DNA of 64,000 nt from Mycolicibacterium confluentis (GCF_010729895.1 NZ_AP022612.1:3038001-3102000), one strand, 5' to 3'. Shown: positions 43,516-52,912, counted from the stretch's first letter. Notes: generated by a model from the letters alone, not told the origin. A program made the numbers and translations.

Positions 43516-44931
43516 GTGGACCATTTCGATCTGACGATCATCGGAACCGGCTCGGGCAACAGCATCCTCGACGAGCGCTACGACTCGAAGAGGGTGGCGA
43601 TCTGTGAGCAGGGCACCTTCGGCGGCACCTGCCTCAACGTCGGGTGCATCCCGACCAAGATGTTCGTCTACGTCGCCGAAGTCGCCGCCACGATCCGGGA
43701 GTCCGCGCGGTACGGCATCGACGCCCGCATCGACGACGTGCGCTGGCGCGACATCGTGTCCCGGGTGTTCGGCCGCATCGACCCGATCGCATTGGGCGGG
43801 CAACGGTATCGGCGGTCCTCCCCCAACGTCACGGTGTTCGATTCGCACACCCGGTTCGGCCCCACCCGCTCCGACGGCCGCCATGTGCTGCGCACCGAGG
43901 CGGGCGACGAGTTCACCTCGGATCAGGTGGTGATCGCCGCTGGCGCCCGCGCCGTTGTGCCGCAGGCGATCACCGACTGCGGCGTCGAATTCCACACCAG
44001 CGACACCATCATGCGGATTCCGGACCTGCCGGAGCACCTTGTGATCATCGGTGGCGGGTTTGTCGCCGCGGAGTTCGCGCATGTGTTCTCGGCGTTGGGA
44101 ACTCGGGTCACCTTGGTGCTGCGGGGGGCGACCATGCTGTCCTACTGCGACGACGACATCGGCGAGCGGTTCACCGACATCGCATCGCGCAAGTGGGAAC
44201 TGCTGATGCACCGCAACGTCACCGGCGGGAGCACGGACGCCAGCGGCACCACACTGCACCTCGACGACGGTTCGACGTTGCATGCCGACGCGGTCCTGGT
44301 CGCGACGGGACGCCGCCCCAACGGCGATCTGCTGGACGCCGGACTGGCCGGGGTCAAGGTCACCGACGGCGGTCAGGTCGTCGTCGACGAGTACCAACGC
44401 ACCACCGCGCGTGGCATTTTCGCGCTCGGCGACGTCAGCTCGGACTATCAGCTCAAGCACGTCGCCAACCACGAGGCCCGCGTGGTGCGGCACAACCTGC
44501 TGCAGGACTGGGACGACACCGAGCAGTTGGTGCCCGCCGATCACCGGTTCGTGCCGTCAGCGGTGTTCACCGACCCGCAGGTCGCGTGTGTCGGCATGAC
44601 TGAGAACGAGGCCCGCGCAGCGGGTCTCAACCCCAAGGTCAAGCTCCAGGATTACGGCGACGTGGCCTACGGGTGGGCCATGGAGGACACCACAGGGACG
44701 GCCAAGATCGTCGTCAACGCCGACACCGGCGACATCCTCGGCGCGCACATCATGGGCTATCAGGCCTCGACGCTGATTCAGCCGCTGATCCAGGCCATGA
44801 GCTTCGGCCTGCGCGGGCAGGACATGGCCCGCGGGCAGTACTGGATCCATCCGGCGCTGCCCGAGGTGATCGAGAACGCGCTGCTGTCCCTGTGCGGTGA
44901 ACCGTCCTGGCCGCCACCCAAGCGGCACTGA
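43516..44931 (+). CDS. mtr: Mycothione reductase
   Basis: A 471-residue FAD disulfide reductase regenerating mycothiol from mycothione with NADPH. It corresponds to Rv2855. The redox pair is Cys39/Cys44 in [13 protein letters not shown], the NADPH-binding fold starts at [20 protein letters not shown], and the C-terminal interface motif is [13 protein letters not shown] with the active-site His-Glu. The GTG at 43516 follows the hydrolase stop by 1 bp. It is convergent with cbiO. Confidence 0.96.
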   Translation: MDHFDLTIIGTGSGNSILDERYDSKRVAICEQGTFGGTCLNVGCIPTKMFVYVAEVAATIRESARYGIDARIDDVRWRDIVSRVFGRIDPIALGGQRYRRSSPNVTVFDSHTRFGPTRSDGRHVLRTEAGDEFTSDQVVIAAGARAVVPQAITDCGVEFHTSDTIMRIPDLPEHLVIIGGGFVAAEFAHVFSALGTRVTLVLRGATMLSYCDDDIGERFTDIASRKWELLMHRNVTGGSTDASGTTLHLDDGSTLHADAVLVATGRRPNGDLLDAGLAGVKVTDGGQVVVDEYQRTTARGIFALGDVSSDYQLKHVANHEARVVRHNLLQDWDDTEQLVPADHRFVPSAVFTDPQVACVGMTENEARAAGLNPKVKLQDYGDVAYGWAMEDTTGTAKIVVNADTGDILGAHIMGYQASTLIQPLIQAMSFGLRGQDMARGQYWIHPALPEVIENALLSLCGEPSWPPPKRH

Positions 44932-44934
44932 GAC

Positions 44935-45681
44935 TCAGCGCAGCGCCGCCGAGAGGTCGAATCCCCAGGGCAGTTCGAGGCGATGCGCCGCCAACAGCGC
45001 TGCGTCGCCGAGGATCTCGGGCATCGGACCGTCGGCGACCACCACGCCGTCGTCGATCACCACCGCCCGCCGGCACAGCTGCGCGGCGTACGGCAGGTCG
45101 TGCGTGACGATCAGCATCGTGGCGGGCAGTCCTGAGAGCGTGTGCGCCAATTCGCGGCGCGCGACCGGGTCGAGGTTGGCCGACGGTTCGTCGAGCACCA
45201 GGATGCCGGGCTCACAGGCCAGCACCGAGGCCAGCGCGGCCCGCCGCTTCTGGCCCAGCGACAGGTGTGCGGGACTGCGCTCGGCGTGTTCGGTCATGGC
45301 GACGAGTTCCAGCGCCGTGGCCACGCGCTGGCTCAGTTCAGCGCCGGAGACGCCGAAGTTCGCAGGCCCGAATGCGACGTCCTGGGCGACGGTGGGCATG
45401 AACAGCTGGTCGTCGGGGTCCTGGAAGACCAATCCGACGCGGCGGCGGACGTCGCGAAGGGTGTTGCGCGCCACGGTGATCCCGGCGATCTCCACGCTGC
45501 CCGACGTCGCGGTCAGCACCCCGTTGAGGTGCAGCATCAGCGTGGTCTTGCCCGCACCGTTGGGTCCGAGCACCGCGACCCGCTCACCGGCGTCCACCGT
45601 GAGGTCGACCCCGCCGAGTGCGACGTGGCCGTCGGGATAGACGTGGCGCAGTCCGGTGACCCGGACGCCGTCCGGGGTCAT
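44935..45681 (-). CDS. cbiO: Cobalt/nickel ECF transporter ATPase CbiO
   Basis: A 248-residue ABC ATPase energising cobalt or nickel import. Walker A is GPNGAGKTT, the Q-loop is VFQDPDDQLF (typical for ECF ATPases), the signature is LSLGQKRRAALA and Walker B is GILVLDEPSANLD. The ATG at 45681 overlaps the cbiQ stop (ATGA). It is the last gene of cbiM-PDGLE-cbiQ-cbiO. M. tuberculosis has the single-protein transporter NicT at this place instead. Confidence 0.94.
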   Translation of the reverse strand: MTPDGVRVTGLRHVYPDGHVALGGVDLTVDAGERVAVLGPNGAGKTTLMLHLNGVLTATSGSVEIAGITVARNTLRDVRRRVGLVFQDPDDQLFMPTVAQDVAFGPANFGVSGAELSQRVATALELVAMTEHAERSPAHLSLGQKRRAALASVLACEPGILVLDEPSANLDPVARRELAHTLSGLPATMLIVTHDLPYAAQLCRRAVVIDDGVVVADGPMPEILGDAALLAAHRLELPWGFDLSAALR

Positions 45682-46454
45682 CGCAGCCCCCAGGCCGCTG
45701 CCGCGACGACGACGGCACCCGCGGCGGGCAGCAGTGCGAAGACCCATTGGTTCGTGGTCGCGCGCGCACCCGCGCCGACACCGGCCAGGTCGGGCACCCG
45801 GCCGTCGAAACCGCGCGACAGCATGGCGAGATACACGCGCTCACCGCGCTCGTAGGAGCGCAGGAACAGCACGCCGACACTCTTGGCGATGGCGCCGGCC
45901 TGATGCAGGGTGCGCGGAGAGTCCCCGCGGGAGATGCGCGCCATCCGCATTCGAGCGGCCTCGGCCGCCAGCACATCGATGTAGCGCAGCATCAGCACGA
46001 GCATAGACGTGACCAGGGCAGGCACCCCGAGCCTGGCCAGCGCCAGCGGAAGCTGGCGAGCGGTGGTGGTCGCCGCGACGGTCAGCGCGGCCGCCACACC
46101 CAGCGTGCCCTTCACGACGATGCCCCACGCGGCCCACAGGCCCGCAACCGACAGGTGCAGGCCGGCCACCTCGACGCGCTCCCCGCCCTCGGCGAACGGC
46201 AGCAGTACCGCCAGGACCACGAACGGCGCCTCGATCAACATGCGCGGCAGCACCCAATGCAGCGGGATGTGCGCCCAGCGCCACACCGCGACGACGATGC
46301 CGGCATAGATCGCATACGGCCAGAACATGTCTCGCGGCGTGGCCACGACGGCCAACAGGAAGACCACGAGGCAGACGATCTTGACTTCCCCCGGCGCCCG
46401 ATGCACCGCCGAGTGCCCGTCACGGTAGAGCGGATGGGAGTGCCCCGCCCCCAC
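45678..46454 (-). CDS. cbiQ: Cobalt/nickel ECF transporter T-component CbiQ
   Basis: A 258-residue membrane coupling protein with about five helices. Its N-terminus is His-rich (GAGHSHPLYRDGHSAVHRAP), and the coupling motif that touches CbiO reads AAEARMRMARISRGD, an A-R-(S/G) type helix. SYERGERVYLAMLSRGFDG is the second coupling helix. The GTG lies 4 nt after the stop of the small PDGLE gene. Confidence 0.92.
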   Translation of the reverse strand: MGAGHSHPLYRDGHSAVHRAPGEVKIVCLVVFLLAVVATPRDMFWPYAIYAGIVVAVWRWAHIPLHWVLPRMLIEAPFVVLAVLLPFAEGGERVEVAGLHLSVAGLWAAWGIVVKGTLGVAAALTVAATTTARQLPLALARLGVPALVTSMLVLMLRYIDVLAAEAARMRMARISRGDSPRTLHQAGAIAKSVGVLFLRSYERGERVYLAMLSRGFDGRVPDLAGVGAGARATTNQWVFALLPAAGAVVVAAAAWGLR

Positions 46455-46458
46455 CGGA

Positions 46459-46797
46459 TCAGTCCTTGGTGGCGCGCTGGCGGGCGATCAGACGGAACGC
46501 GCCGAACGCGACACCGGCCACCACCACGACGCCCAACACACCGGCCAGGCCGCCGCTGTACTCGTGGCCGAAGATCGTGTAGTCGGCCAGCGGTGACGCC
46601 GACAGCTGATGGTCACTCGCGTGCTGCGCGATGCAGTCGCCGGTCAACTCTTCGACACCGTCGACCTCGACCACCTCGCACCCGCGCAACGTCGTCGCAT
46701 CGAGGCCGTCGGGCGACGAACTGGCGAAGTACGACACTCCACCGGCGACCGCGACGATGGCCAGCGCGAAGACGATCCAGAATCTGCGCCCGGTCAT
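46459..46797 (-). CDS. PDGLE-domain small transporter subunit (CbiN-like)
   Basis: A 112-residue protein with helices at both ends (residues ~5-25 and 82-104) and the sequence SSSPDGLDATTL just outside the first helix, the PDGLE signature. Such proteins take the place of CbiN/NikN, aiding metal loading of CbiM. Two Cys (LRGCEVVEV, TGDCIAQH) sit in the external loop. The ATG overlaps the cbiM stop (ATGA). Confidence 0.87.
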   Translation of the reverse strand: MTGRRFWIVFALAIVAVAGGVSYFASSSPDGLDATTLRGCEVVEVDGVEELTGDCIAQHASDHQLSASPLADYTIFGHEYSGGLAGVLGVVVVAGVAFGAFRLIARQRATKD

Positions 46798-47477
46798 GCC
46801 GCGACCTCGACCCGGTCGGCGTTGCGCCGCAGCAGGTACACCAGGTCGGGCCGCGACCGCGCGACGGCCACCACCGTCAGCGCAGTGATGATGCCCTCAC
46901 CGATCCCGATCAGCACGTGCGTGCCGAGCATGTACCCGAACACCGCCCCGAGCGACGCGCTGGCCGCCCCGCCGAATGCGTACTGGACCACGAACCCCAT
47001 TGCCGCGCAGACTGTTCCAACCAGAGCAGCGATGAACGCCACGACTCCGAGGCGACCGGTACCGGTGTCGCCGCGGCGGCCCAGCACCGACATCAGCAGC
47101 ACCGCGGTGCCGTATCCCGCGGCGACGCCGATCACGGCCATGTTGGTGATGTTGGTGCCCAGAGCGGTCACACCGCCGTCGGCGAACAGCAGGCTCTGGA
47201 CCACCAGGACGATCGCGATGCACAGTGCGCCCGTATAGGGCCCGACCAGAATCGCGGCGAGTGCGCCGCCGAGCAGATGGCCGCTGACCCCCGGCAGGAT
47301 CGGGAAGTTCACCATCTGGACGGCGAAGATGAACGCCGCGACCAGACCCGCCAACGGCACGGTGCGCTCGTCGAGTTCGGCACTGGCGCGCCGGGCGCTG
47401 AATCCGATCGCCACGACGGCGATGACGCCGAAGATCACTGAGGTGGGGGCGTTGACGATGCCGTCGCTCATATGCAT
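46794..47477 (-). CDS. cbiM: Cobalt/nickel-binding S-component CbiM
   Basis: A 227-residue membrane protein that binds and translocates Co(II) or Ni(II). The N-terminal MHMSDGIVNAPT corresponds to the MHIPDG-type metal site, in which Met1 and His2 chelate the ion. Therefore the ATG at 47477 must be the true start rather than in-frame codons further upstream. HLLGGALAAILVGPYTGALC and further His/Asn positions (GTNITNMAVIG) match the family. It is the first gene of the importer operon, 86 bp after an ArsR-type gene. Confidence 0.94.
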   Translation of the reverse strand: MHMSDGIVNAPTSVIFGVIAVVAIGFSARRASAELDERTVPLAGLVAAFIFAVQMVNFPILPGVSGHLLGGALAAILVGPYTGALCIAIVLVVQSLLFADGGVTALGTNITNMAVIGVAAGYGTAVLLMSVLGRRGDTGTGRLGVVAFIAALVGTVCAAMGFVVQYAFGGAASASLGAVFGYMLGTHVLIGIGEGIITALTVVAVARSRPDLVYLLRRNADRVEVAA

Positions 47478-47525
47478 TGCAAGAGTCGATATGACCACGG
47501 ATGAAAGCCTAGGTGCGCGGCGTGT

Positions 47526-47547
47526 CATCTGTCTAGCTGTTCAGATG
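47526..47547. promoter_or_regulatory. Inverted repeat upstream of cbiM (candidate ArsR operator)
   Basis: CATCTG (47526-47531) and CAGATG (47542-47547) are perfect 6-bp arms around a 10-bp spacer with AGCT at its centre, so 16 of 22 bases are symmetric. It lies in the 86-bp gap between the ArsR gene and cbiM, the right size and place for an ArsR/SmtB-family operator. Confidence 0.5.
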
Positions 47548-47563
47548 TTCATGCGACGGGAGA

Positions 47564-47884
47564 TCAGCTGTGCCGGGCACCGATCCAGTGCAGCAGGTCG
47601 TGCACGGTGTGATCCTCGAGGCGGTAGCAGACCGACCGCCCGACCCGGGTGCTGCTCACCCAGCCCTGCTGCCGCAGCACCCGCAGGGCCTGCGACACCG
47701 CGTTCTCCGAGCGGCCCAGCGCGGTGGCCAGATCACTGACGCAGATCCCCGGTGCGCGGTGCAGGCTCAGCAGAATCTCAAGGCGATGCGGGTCCGACAG
47801 CAGGTCGAAACGCTGGGCCCACCCGCTCGTGTCGACATCGACGAGCGCCGACGACGCCCGCTCGACCACCGACTGATCAGCCAT
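47564..47884 (-). CDS. ArsR/SmtB-family metal-responsive repressor
   Basis: A 106-residue winged-helix regulator. LSDPHRLEILLSLHRAPGI is the ArsR opening, ALGRSENAVSQALRVLRQQG is the recognition helix, and SVCYRLEDHTVHDLLHWIGA is the wing and last helix. The C-terminal DHTVHDLLHWIGARH places Asp and four His as in the alpha-5 metal sites of NmtR-like Ni/Co sensors. The ATG at 47884 has AGGA 4-5 nt upstream, with a TAGATT hexamer before it. It is 10 bp after the FadR-type gene and directly before cbiM, and probably controls metal import. Confidence 0.87.
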   Translation of the reverse strand: MADQSVVERASSALVDVDTSGWAQRFDLLSDPHRLEILLSLHRAPGICVSDLATALGRSENAVSQALRVLRQQGWVSSTRVGRSVCYRLEDHTVHDLLHWIGARHS

Positions 47885-47894
47885 GTCCTGCAAT

Positions 47895-48629
47895 CTAGTC
47901 CAAGAATCCGTGCAGAAGCGCTGAAGATCCCGCGACATGCGCGCGCATTGCCTCGGCCGCCGCGTCGGCATCGCCGGCCAGGATCGCGATCACGATCGCC
48001 TGGTGCTGCTCGTCCGAGTGGGTGAGGTTCTGGCGCAGCAGCGGAATCCGGTCGAGCAGGGCATTGAGCCGCATGCGGTTCTCGGCCACCAGCGGCACCA
48101 ACGACGGCGCTCCAGCGGCCTCGGCGATCGCGAGGTGCAGTCGGGAGTCCAGCCGCCGGTAGTCCTCTCCGGCGGCGTCGCGGACGTCGGACAGCCGGGA
48201 CCACAGGGTCTCCCGCTCGACCGCGGTCAGGGTGCGCGCCGCGGCCATCCGGGCGCCCCCGACCTCCAGGATCTCCCGCAACCGCAGCGCGTCGTCGATC
48301 TCCTCGCGCGTGACCCGCTCCCCGGGGCCCGGGTGGGCGGGCAGCGGCTGCGCCAGGAAGGTGCCGCCGTAGCGTCCTCGCCGCGACACCAGATAGCCCG
48401 CCTCGGCCAGCGACTTGATGGCCTCCCGGACCGTGTCGCGGCTGACGCCGAGTCGGGCCGCGAGCTCGCGCTCGGGCGGCAGCGACTCCCCCGGGGCCAG
48501 CACTCCGAGCCGGATCGTCTGCAGCAGCCTGCCGACGGTGTCCTCGAAGGCATTGCCGAGGCGGACGGGGCGCAGCAGTGCGTCGCCGGCTTCACAGCCG
48601 GCGACCGTGGGGTCTGGCACCGCAGTCAT
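47895..48629 (-). CDS. GntR/FadR-family transcriptional regulator
   Basis: A 244-residue FadR-subfamily protein. The N-terminal winged helix (residues ~25-95) includes LPPERELAARLGVSRDTVRE, and a C-terminal FCD ligand domain contains LRLREILEVGGARMAAART, DSRLHLAIAEAAG and HQAIVIAILAGDADAA. The metal-binding Asp/His positions of FCD proteins are visible. It is the last gene of the gamma-glutamyl amine cluster, 5 bp after the SDR gene, and most likely regulates that cluster in response to a pathway metabolite. Confidence 0.91.
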   Translation of the reverse strand: MTAVPDPTVAGCEAGDALLRPVRLGNAFEDTVGRLLQTIRLGVLAPGESLPPERELAARLGVSRDTVREAIKSLAEAGYLVSRRGRYGGTFLAQPLPAHPGPGERVTREEIDDALRLREILEVGGARMAAARTLTAVERETLWSRLSDVRDAAGEDYRRLDSRLHLAIAEAAGAPSLVPLVAENRMRLNALLDRIPLLRQNLTHSDEQHQAIVIAILAGDADAAAEAMRAHVAGSSALLHGFLD

Positions 48630-48634
48630 GACAC

Positions 48635-49417
48635 CTACAGCGGCGTGACGTAGTGGCCGCTGATGCCGCCGTCGACCAGGAAGCTCGACGCCGTGATGAA
48701 CGACGCGTCATCGCTGGCCAGGAATGCGACGGCGGCCGCGAGTTCCTCGGGTTCGGCGAACCTGCCCACCGGAACGTGCACGAGGCGGCGCGCCGCGCGC
48801 TCGGGGTCCTTGGCGAACAACTCCTGCAGCAGCGGGGTGTTGACCGGTCCCGGGCACAGCGCGTTGACCCGAATGCCCTGACGCGCGTACTGCACACCGA
48901 GTTCGCGGGACATCGCGAGCACCCCACCCTTGGAGGCCGTATAGGAGATCTGCGAGGTCGCCGAGCCCATCACCGCCACGAAGGATGCGGTGTTGATGAT
49001 CGACCCGCGCTGCTGCGGCACCATGTGTCGCAGTGCGGCCCTGCAGCACAGGAACACCGACTTGAGGTTGACGTTCTGCACGCGGTCCCACGCGTCGAGG
49101 CCGGTCACCTCGATCAGGTCGTCCTCGGGCGGGCTGATTCCGGCGTTGTTGAACGCGATGTCGACCGAACCGCAGGTTTTCACCGCGGTGTCGAAGAGAT
49201 CGTTGACCGCGGCCTCGTCGGCGACGTCCACGGGGACGAAGAGCGCGCCGAGGTCCTCGGCCACCGCACCGCCGGCCTGCGGGTCGATGTCGCCGATCAC
49301 GATCGTGGCACCCTCGTCCTGCATTCGCCGCGCCGACGCGAGGCCGATGCCGCTGGCACCGCCGGTGACCACGGCCACCTTCCCGGCCAGTCGCTGAGTC
49401 AGATCCACCCTGGTCAT
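48635..49417 (-). CDS. SDR-family dehydrogenase (Rv2857c-like)
   Basis: A 260-residue classical short-chain dehydrogenase. The NAD-binding motif is VTGGASGIG, the structural motif is NNAG in IAFNNAGISPP, the catalytic residues are Ser and YxxxK in SYTASKGG, and PGPVNTPL lies at the expected C-terminal position. Asp in IGDIDPQAG after beta-2 indicates NAD(H) preference. In this operon it may oxidise the alcohol of a gamma-glutamylated amino alcohol. The ATG begins immediately after the ALDH stop. Confidence 0.9.
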   Translation of the reverse strand: MTRVDLTQRLAGKVAVVTGGASGIGLASARRMQDEGATIVIGDIDPQAGGAVAEDLGALFVPVDVADEAAVNDLFDTAVKTCGSVDIAFNNAGISPPEDDLIEVTGLDAWDRVQNVNLKSVFLCCRAALRHMVPQQRGSIINTASFVAVMGSATSQISYTASKGGVLAMSRELGVQYARQGIRVNALCPGPVNTPLLQELFAKDPERAARRLVHVPVGRFAEPEELAAAVAFLASDDASFITASSFLVDGGISGHYVTPL

Positions 49418-50791
49418 CTATTCACTCTCCGTAATCGCGAAGAAGACATTCTTGGTCTCGGTGAAGTGTTCGGGTGCGTCGGGGCCGAGTTCACGCCCCA
49501 GCCCGGACCGTTTGAAGCCGCCGAACGGTGTCGAGTACCGCACCGACGAATGCGAGTTGACACTGAGGTTGCCGGCCTCCACGGCCCGGGAGACCCGCAG
49601 GGCGCGCGAGAGGTTGTCGGTCCAGATCGACCCCGACAGGCCGTATTCGGTGTCGTTGGCCAGGGCGATCGCGTCGGCCTCGTCGTCGAACGGCAGCACC
49701 ACCACGACGGGCCCGAAGATCTCCTCGGTGACGGTGCGGGCCGAGCGGTCGGGGGTCAGCACCGTGGGCGGGAACCAGAACCCCGCACCCGAGGGGGCCG
49801 ACCCGCGGAACGCCACGGGTGCGTCGTCGGGGACATAGGCGGCCACCGACGCCAGGTGCGCCTTGGACACCAGCGGGCCCATCTCGGTCTCCCGCTGGGC
49901 GGGATCTCCGACGACAACGCCGGCGACCGCGGGTTCGAGCAGTTCCATGAAGCGGTCATAGACGCTGCGCTGCACCAGGATCCGGCTGCGTGCGCAGCAG
50001 TCCTGACCCGCATTGTCGAACACCCCGTACGGCGCGGTGGCGGCGGCACGTTCCAGGTCGCAGTCGTCGAACACGATGTTGGCGCTCTTGCCGCCGAGTT
50101 CGAGCGTGACGCGTTTGACCTGTCGGGCCGCGCCGGCCATGACCTGGGTGCCCACCTCGGTGGACCCGGTGAACACCACCTTGCGGATGTCCGGGTGGGT
50201 CACGAAGCGTTCACCGACCACCGATCCCTGACCCGAAAGCACCTGGAACAGGTCGGGGTCCAGACCCGATTCGGCCGCCAGTTCGGCGATCCGCAACGTG
50301 GTCAACGGCGTCCACTCCGCGGGTTTGACCAGCACTGCGTTGCCCGCCGCCAGGGCCGGGGCGAAACCCCACGCCGCGATGGGCATCGGGAAGTTCCACG
50401 GCGTGATGACGCCGACCACACCCAGCGGTTCATGGAACGTCACATTCAGGCCACCGGCCACCGGGATCTGCCTGCCCGACAACCGTTCCGGACTGGCCGA
50501 GTAGTACTGCAGCACGTCGCGGACGTGCCCGGCCTCCCATTCGGCCGCACCGATCGGATGCCCGGAATTGGCCACCTCGAGTGCCGCGAGTTCGCCCACG
50601 TGGGCGTCCACGGCGGCGGCGAAGTCCCGCAGTGCGGCGGCCCGTTCGGCGGGTGCGCGCCGCGCCCATCTGCGCTGCGCGTCCCGGGCCCGCGCGACGG
50701 CGTCGTCGACCGCGGCCACATCGAGACGTTCGACGGTGCGCAGCACCTCCTCGGTCGCCGGGTTGATCACTGTCGTTGTCGCAGAACTCAT
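49418..50791 (-). CDS. aldC: Aldehyde dehydrogenase (AldC/PuuC-like)
   Basis: A 457-residue NAD(P)-dependent aldehyde dehydrogenase, homologous to Rv2858c. The catalytic Glu is in VTLELGGKSANIVF, and the catalytic Cys in NAGQDCCARSRI (two adjacent Cys). FGPVVVVLPFDDEADAIALA and NSHSSVRYSTPFGGFKRSGL are typical C-terminal segments. The ATG at 50791 overlaps the stop of the amidotransferase-like gene (ATGA). The context suggests oxidation of a gamma-glutamyl-amino aldehyde to the acid. Confidence 0.93.
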   Translation of the reverse strand: MSSATTTVINPATEEVLRTVERLDVAAVDDAVARARDAQRRWARRAPAERAAALRDFAAAVDAHVGELAALEVANSGHPIGAAEWEAGHVRDVLQYYSASPERLSGRQIPVAGGLNVTFHEPLGVVGVITPWNFPMPIAAWGFAPALAAGNAVLVKPAEWTPLTTLRIAELAAESGLDPDLFQVLSGQGSVVGERFVTHPDIRKVVFTGSTEVGTQVMAGAARQVKRVTLELGGKSANIVFDDCDLERAAATAPYGVFDNAGQDCCARSRILVQRSVYDRFMELLEPAVAGVVVGDPAQRETEMGPLVSKAHLASVAAYVPDDAPVAFRGSAPSGAGFWFPPTVLTPDRSARTVTEEIFGPVVVVLPFDDEADAIALANDTEYGLSGSIWTDNLSRALRVSRAVEAGNLSVNSHSSVRYSTPFGGFKRSGLGRELGPDAPEHFTETKNVFFAITESE

Positions 50792-51552
50792 CCGGCCTCT
50801 CTCCTTCTCGCACCCGCATACGCGCGCGCCGCCTCGACCGCGCCGGCGAACAACCGCAGATCGTCCAGACGCTCTTCTGGGTGCCACTGCACCGCGACGC
50901 AGAACATGTCCGGGTGGGCGCCGGGATCCAACTCGACCGCCTCGATGACCCCGTCGACATCATGCGCACTGACCACGAGGCCGCGGCCGACCTCGGCGAT
51001 CGCCTGATGGTGGTAGCACTGCGCGTCGGTGGACTCACCCACCAGTGCCGCGGTTCGGGTGCCCGCCACCGTGCGCACCGACGACGTGGTGAACATCGCG
51101 TTGCCGACCTGATGCCGGTCGTGGCCGACGACGTCGGGCAGGTGCTGGTGCAACGTGCCGCCGAGCGCCACGTTGAGCACCTGGGCGCCGCGGCAGATCC
51201 CGAGGACAGGCAGGCGACGTGCGAGTGCCCCACGCAGCAGCGCGAACTCCCATGCGTCGCGATCCCGCGCGGGCTCATCGGATCTGGCGTGCCGCACCTG
51301 CCCGTAACTGGCCGGATCGACGTCGCGCCCGCCGGTCAGCACCAGGCCGTCGAGGCCGTCGAGCACACGCGCGACGATCGCGTCGTCGACCGGTTGCGGC
51401 GGCAGCAGCGTCGCGACACCACCGGCCGACGTGATGCCCTCGAGGTAGATCGCGGGCAGGAAGCTCGCGCGCACATCCCACACTCCGGTCTGCGCCTGCT
51501 GCAGATAGGTGGTCAGGCCCAGCACCGGGCGCAGGGGCTCAGAACCGCTCAA
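50788..51552 (-). CDS. Class I glutamine-amidotransferase-like gamma-glutamyl hydrolase (PuuD-like)
   Basis: A 254-residue class I GATase-fold hydrolase, homologous to Rv2859c, resembling gamma-Glu-GABA hydrolase. The nucleophile is in LGICRGAQVLNVALGG, with the His-Glu pair in VAVQWHPEE; CYHHQAIAEV is also diagnostic. It should release glutamate from a gamma-glutamylated acid. The start at 51552 is a TTG that overlaps glnA4 by 14 bp; a GTG 27 bp downstream is an alternative. Confidence 0.92.
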   Translation of the reverse strand: MSGSEPLRPVLGLTTYLQQAQTGVWDVRASFLPAIYLEGITSAGGVATLLPPQPVDDAIVARVLDGLDGLVLTGGRDVDPASYGQVRHARSDEPARDRDAWEFALLRGALARRLPVLGICRGAQVLNVALGGTLHQHLPDVVGHDRHQVGNAMFTTSSVRTVAGTRTAALVGESTDAQCYHHQAIAEVGRGLVVSAHDVDGVIEAVELDPGAHPDMFCVAVQWHPEERLDDLRLFAGAVEAARAYAGARRREAG

Positions 51553-52912
51553 ATCCGCGCACCCTCTCCCAGTCGGTCACCGCGGAGTTGAACGCATCCA
51601 CCTCGACGCGGGCGTTGTTGAGGTAGTGCTCGACGACATCGTCGCCGAACGCCGTGCGGGCCACCTCGGACGCGGCGAACAGTTCCGCGGATTCGGCCAG
51701 AGTGGTGGGCAGGTGCGGCACGTCCGAGACGTAGGCGTTGCCCGCGCACGGGTCCTCAAGCTCGAGACCCGCGTCGATCCCGTGCAGTCCGCCTGCGATC
51801 AGCGCCGCGGTGGCCAGGTACGGGTTCACGTCACCGCCGGGCGCACGGCACTCCATCCGCATGCCCTCGCCGTGGCCGACCACGCGAAGTGCGCACGTGC
51901 GGTTGTCCATCCCCCAGGCCACCGCGGTCGGGGCGAAGCTGCCGTCCACGAACCGCTTGTAGGAGTTGATGTTCGGCGCGTAGCACAGCGTCAGCTCGCG
52001 CAGCGTGGCCAACTGTCCGGCGACGAAGCTGCGGAACATCGCCGACATGCCCAGCGGGTCGTCGGGGTCGGCGAACACGGCCGAGGAGTCGTCACCGCGG
52101 AACGAGATGTGGATGTGGCAGCTGTTGCCTTCGCGCTCATCGTATTTCGCCATGAACGTCAGCGCCTTGCCGTGCTGATCGGCGATCTCCTTGGCGCCGT
52201 TCTTGTAGATCGTGTGGTTGTCACACGTGACCATGGCCTCGGCGTAGCGGAACGCGATCTCCTGCTGTCCGAGGTTGCACTCCCCCTTGACGCCCTCGCA
52301 GTACATCCCGGCACCCTCCATGCCGAGTCGGATGTCGCGCAGCAGCGGTTCCATCCGCGTCGACGCCAGGATCGCGTAGTCGACGTTGTAGTCCGAGGCC
52401 GGGGTGAGGCCGCGGTAGCCGGCCTGCCACGCCTCGCGATAGGTGTCGTCGAACACCATGAACTCCAGCTCGGTGCCGACGTGGGCGCTCAGCCCACGCT
52501 CGGCCAGGCGAGCCAGTTGACCGGCCAGGATGCTGCGCGGGGCCTGTGCGACGGGCGTGCCGTCGAGCCAGGAAAGATCGGCCACCACCAACGCGCTTCC
52601 GGGCAGCCACGGCAGCAGGCGCAGCGTGGAGAAGTCGGGCGTCATCACCATGTCGCCGTATCCGGTCTGCCAACTCGAGATCGCGTACCCGTCGACGGTG
52701 TTCATCTCGACGTCGACCGCCAGCAGGTAGTTGCAGCACTCGGCTCCGTGGGCGGCGACCTCCTCGACGAACAGGCGCGCCGACACCCGTTTGCCCGTCA
52801 ACCGGCCCTGCATGTCGGCGAAGGCCACGATCACGGTGTCGATCTCGCCTGCCGCGACCAATTGTTCGAGTTCGGTTCGCGCGAGCAGGCCTCGGTTGGT
52901 CACACGGGTCAC
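51539..52912 (-). CDS. glnA4: Glutamine synthetase-like gamma-glutamylamine synthetase (GlnA4)
   Basis: A 457-residue GS-fold ligase homologous to Rv2860c. The N-terminal beta-grasp includes VAFADMQGRLTGKRV. Metal-site Glu motifs appear in GTELEFMVF and CEGVKGECNLGQQEIAF, the ATP/His motif in NSCHIHISF, and the C-terminal segment in NRTCALRVVGHGEGMRMECR. It lacks the usual NRSA-type loop and adenylylation site of GlnA1, as expected for enzymes that glutamylate amines. The streptomycete GlnA4 acts on ethanolamine. The GTG has AAGGAGG 4 nt upstream. It is the first gene of the operon, divergent from the permease. Confidence 0.92.
   Translation of the reverse strand: MTRVTNRGLLARTELEQLVAAGEIDTVIVAFADMQGRLTGKRVSARLFVEEVAAHGAECCNYLLAVDVEMNTVDGYAISSWQTGYGDMVMTPDFSTLRLLPWLPGSALVVADLSWLDGTPVAQAPRSILAGQLARLAERGLSAHVGTELEFMVFDDTYREAWQAGYRGLTPASDYNVDYAILASTRMEPLLRDIRLGMEGAGMYCEGVKGECNLGQQEIAFRYAEAMVTCDNHTIYKNGAKEIADQHGKALTFMAKYDEREGNSCHIHISFRGDDSSAVFADPDDPLGMSAMFRSFVAGQLATLRELTLCYAPNINSYKRFVDGSFAPTAVAWGMDNRTCALRVVGHGEGMRMECRAPGGDVNPYLATAALIAGGLHGIDAGLELEDPCAGNAYVSDVPHLPTTLAESAELFAASEVARTAFGDDVVEHYLNNARVEVDAFNSAVTDWERVRGFERF

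Noticed and set aside
47478..47563. Possible cobalamin riboswitch before cbiM
   Set aside because: The gap is only 86 bp, has no B12-box-like sequence (GCCACTG) and holds an inverted repeat better explained as a protein operator. None was found before the cob genes either.
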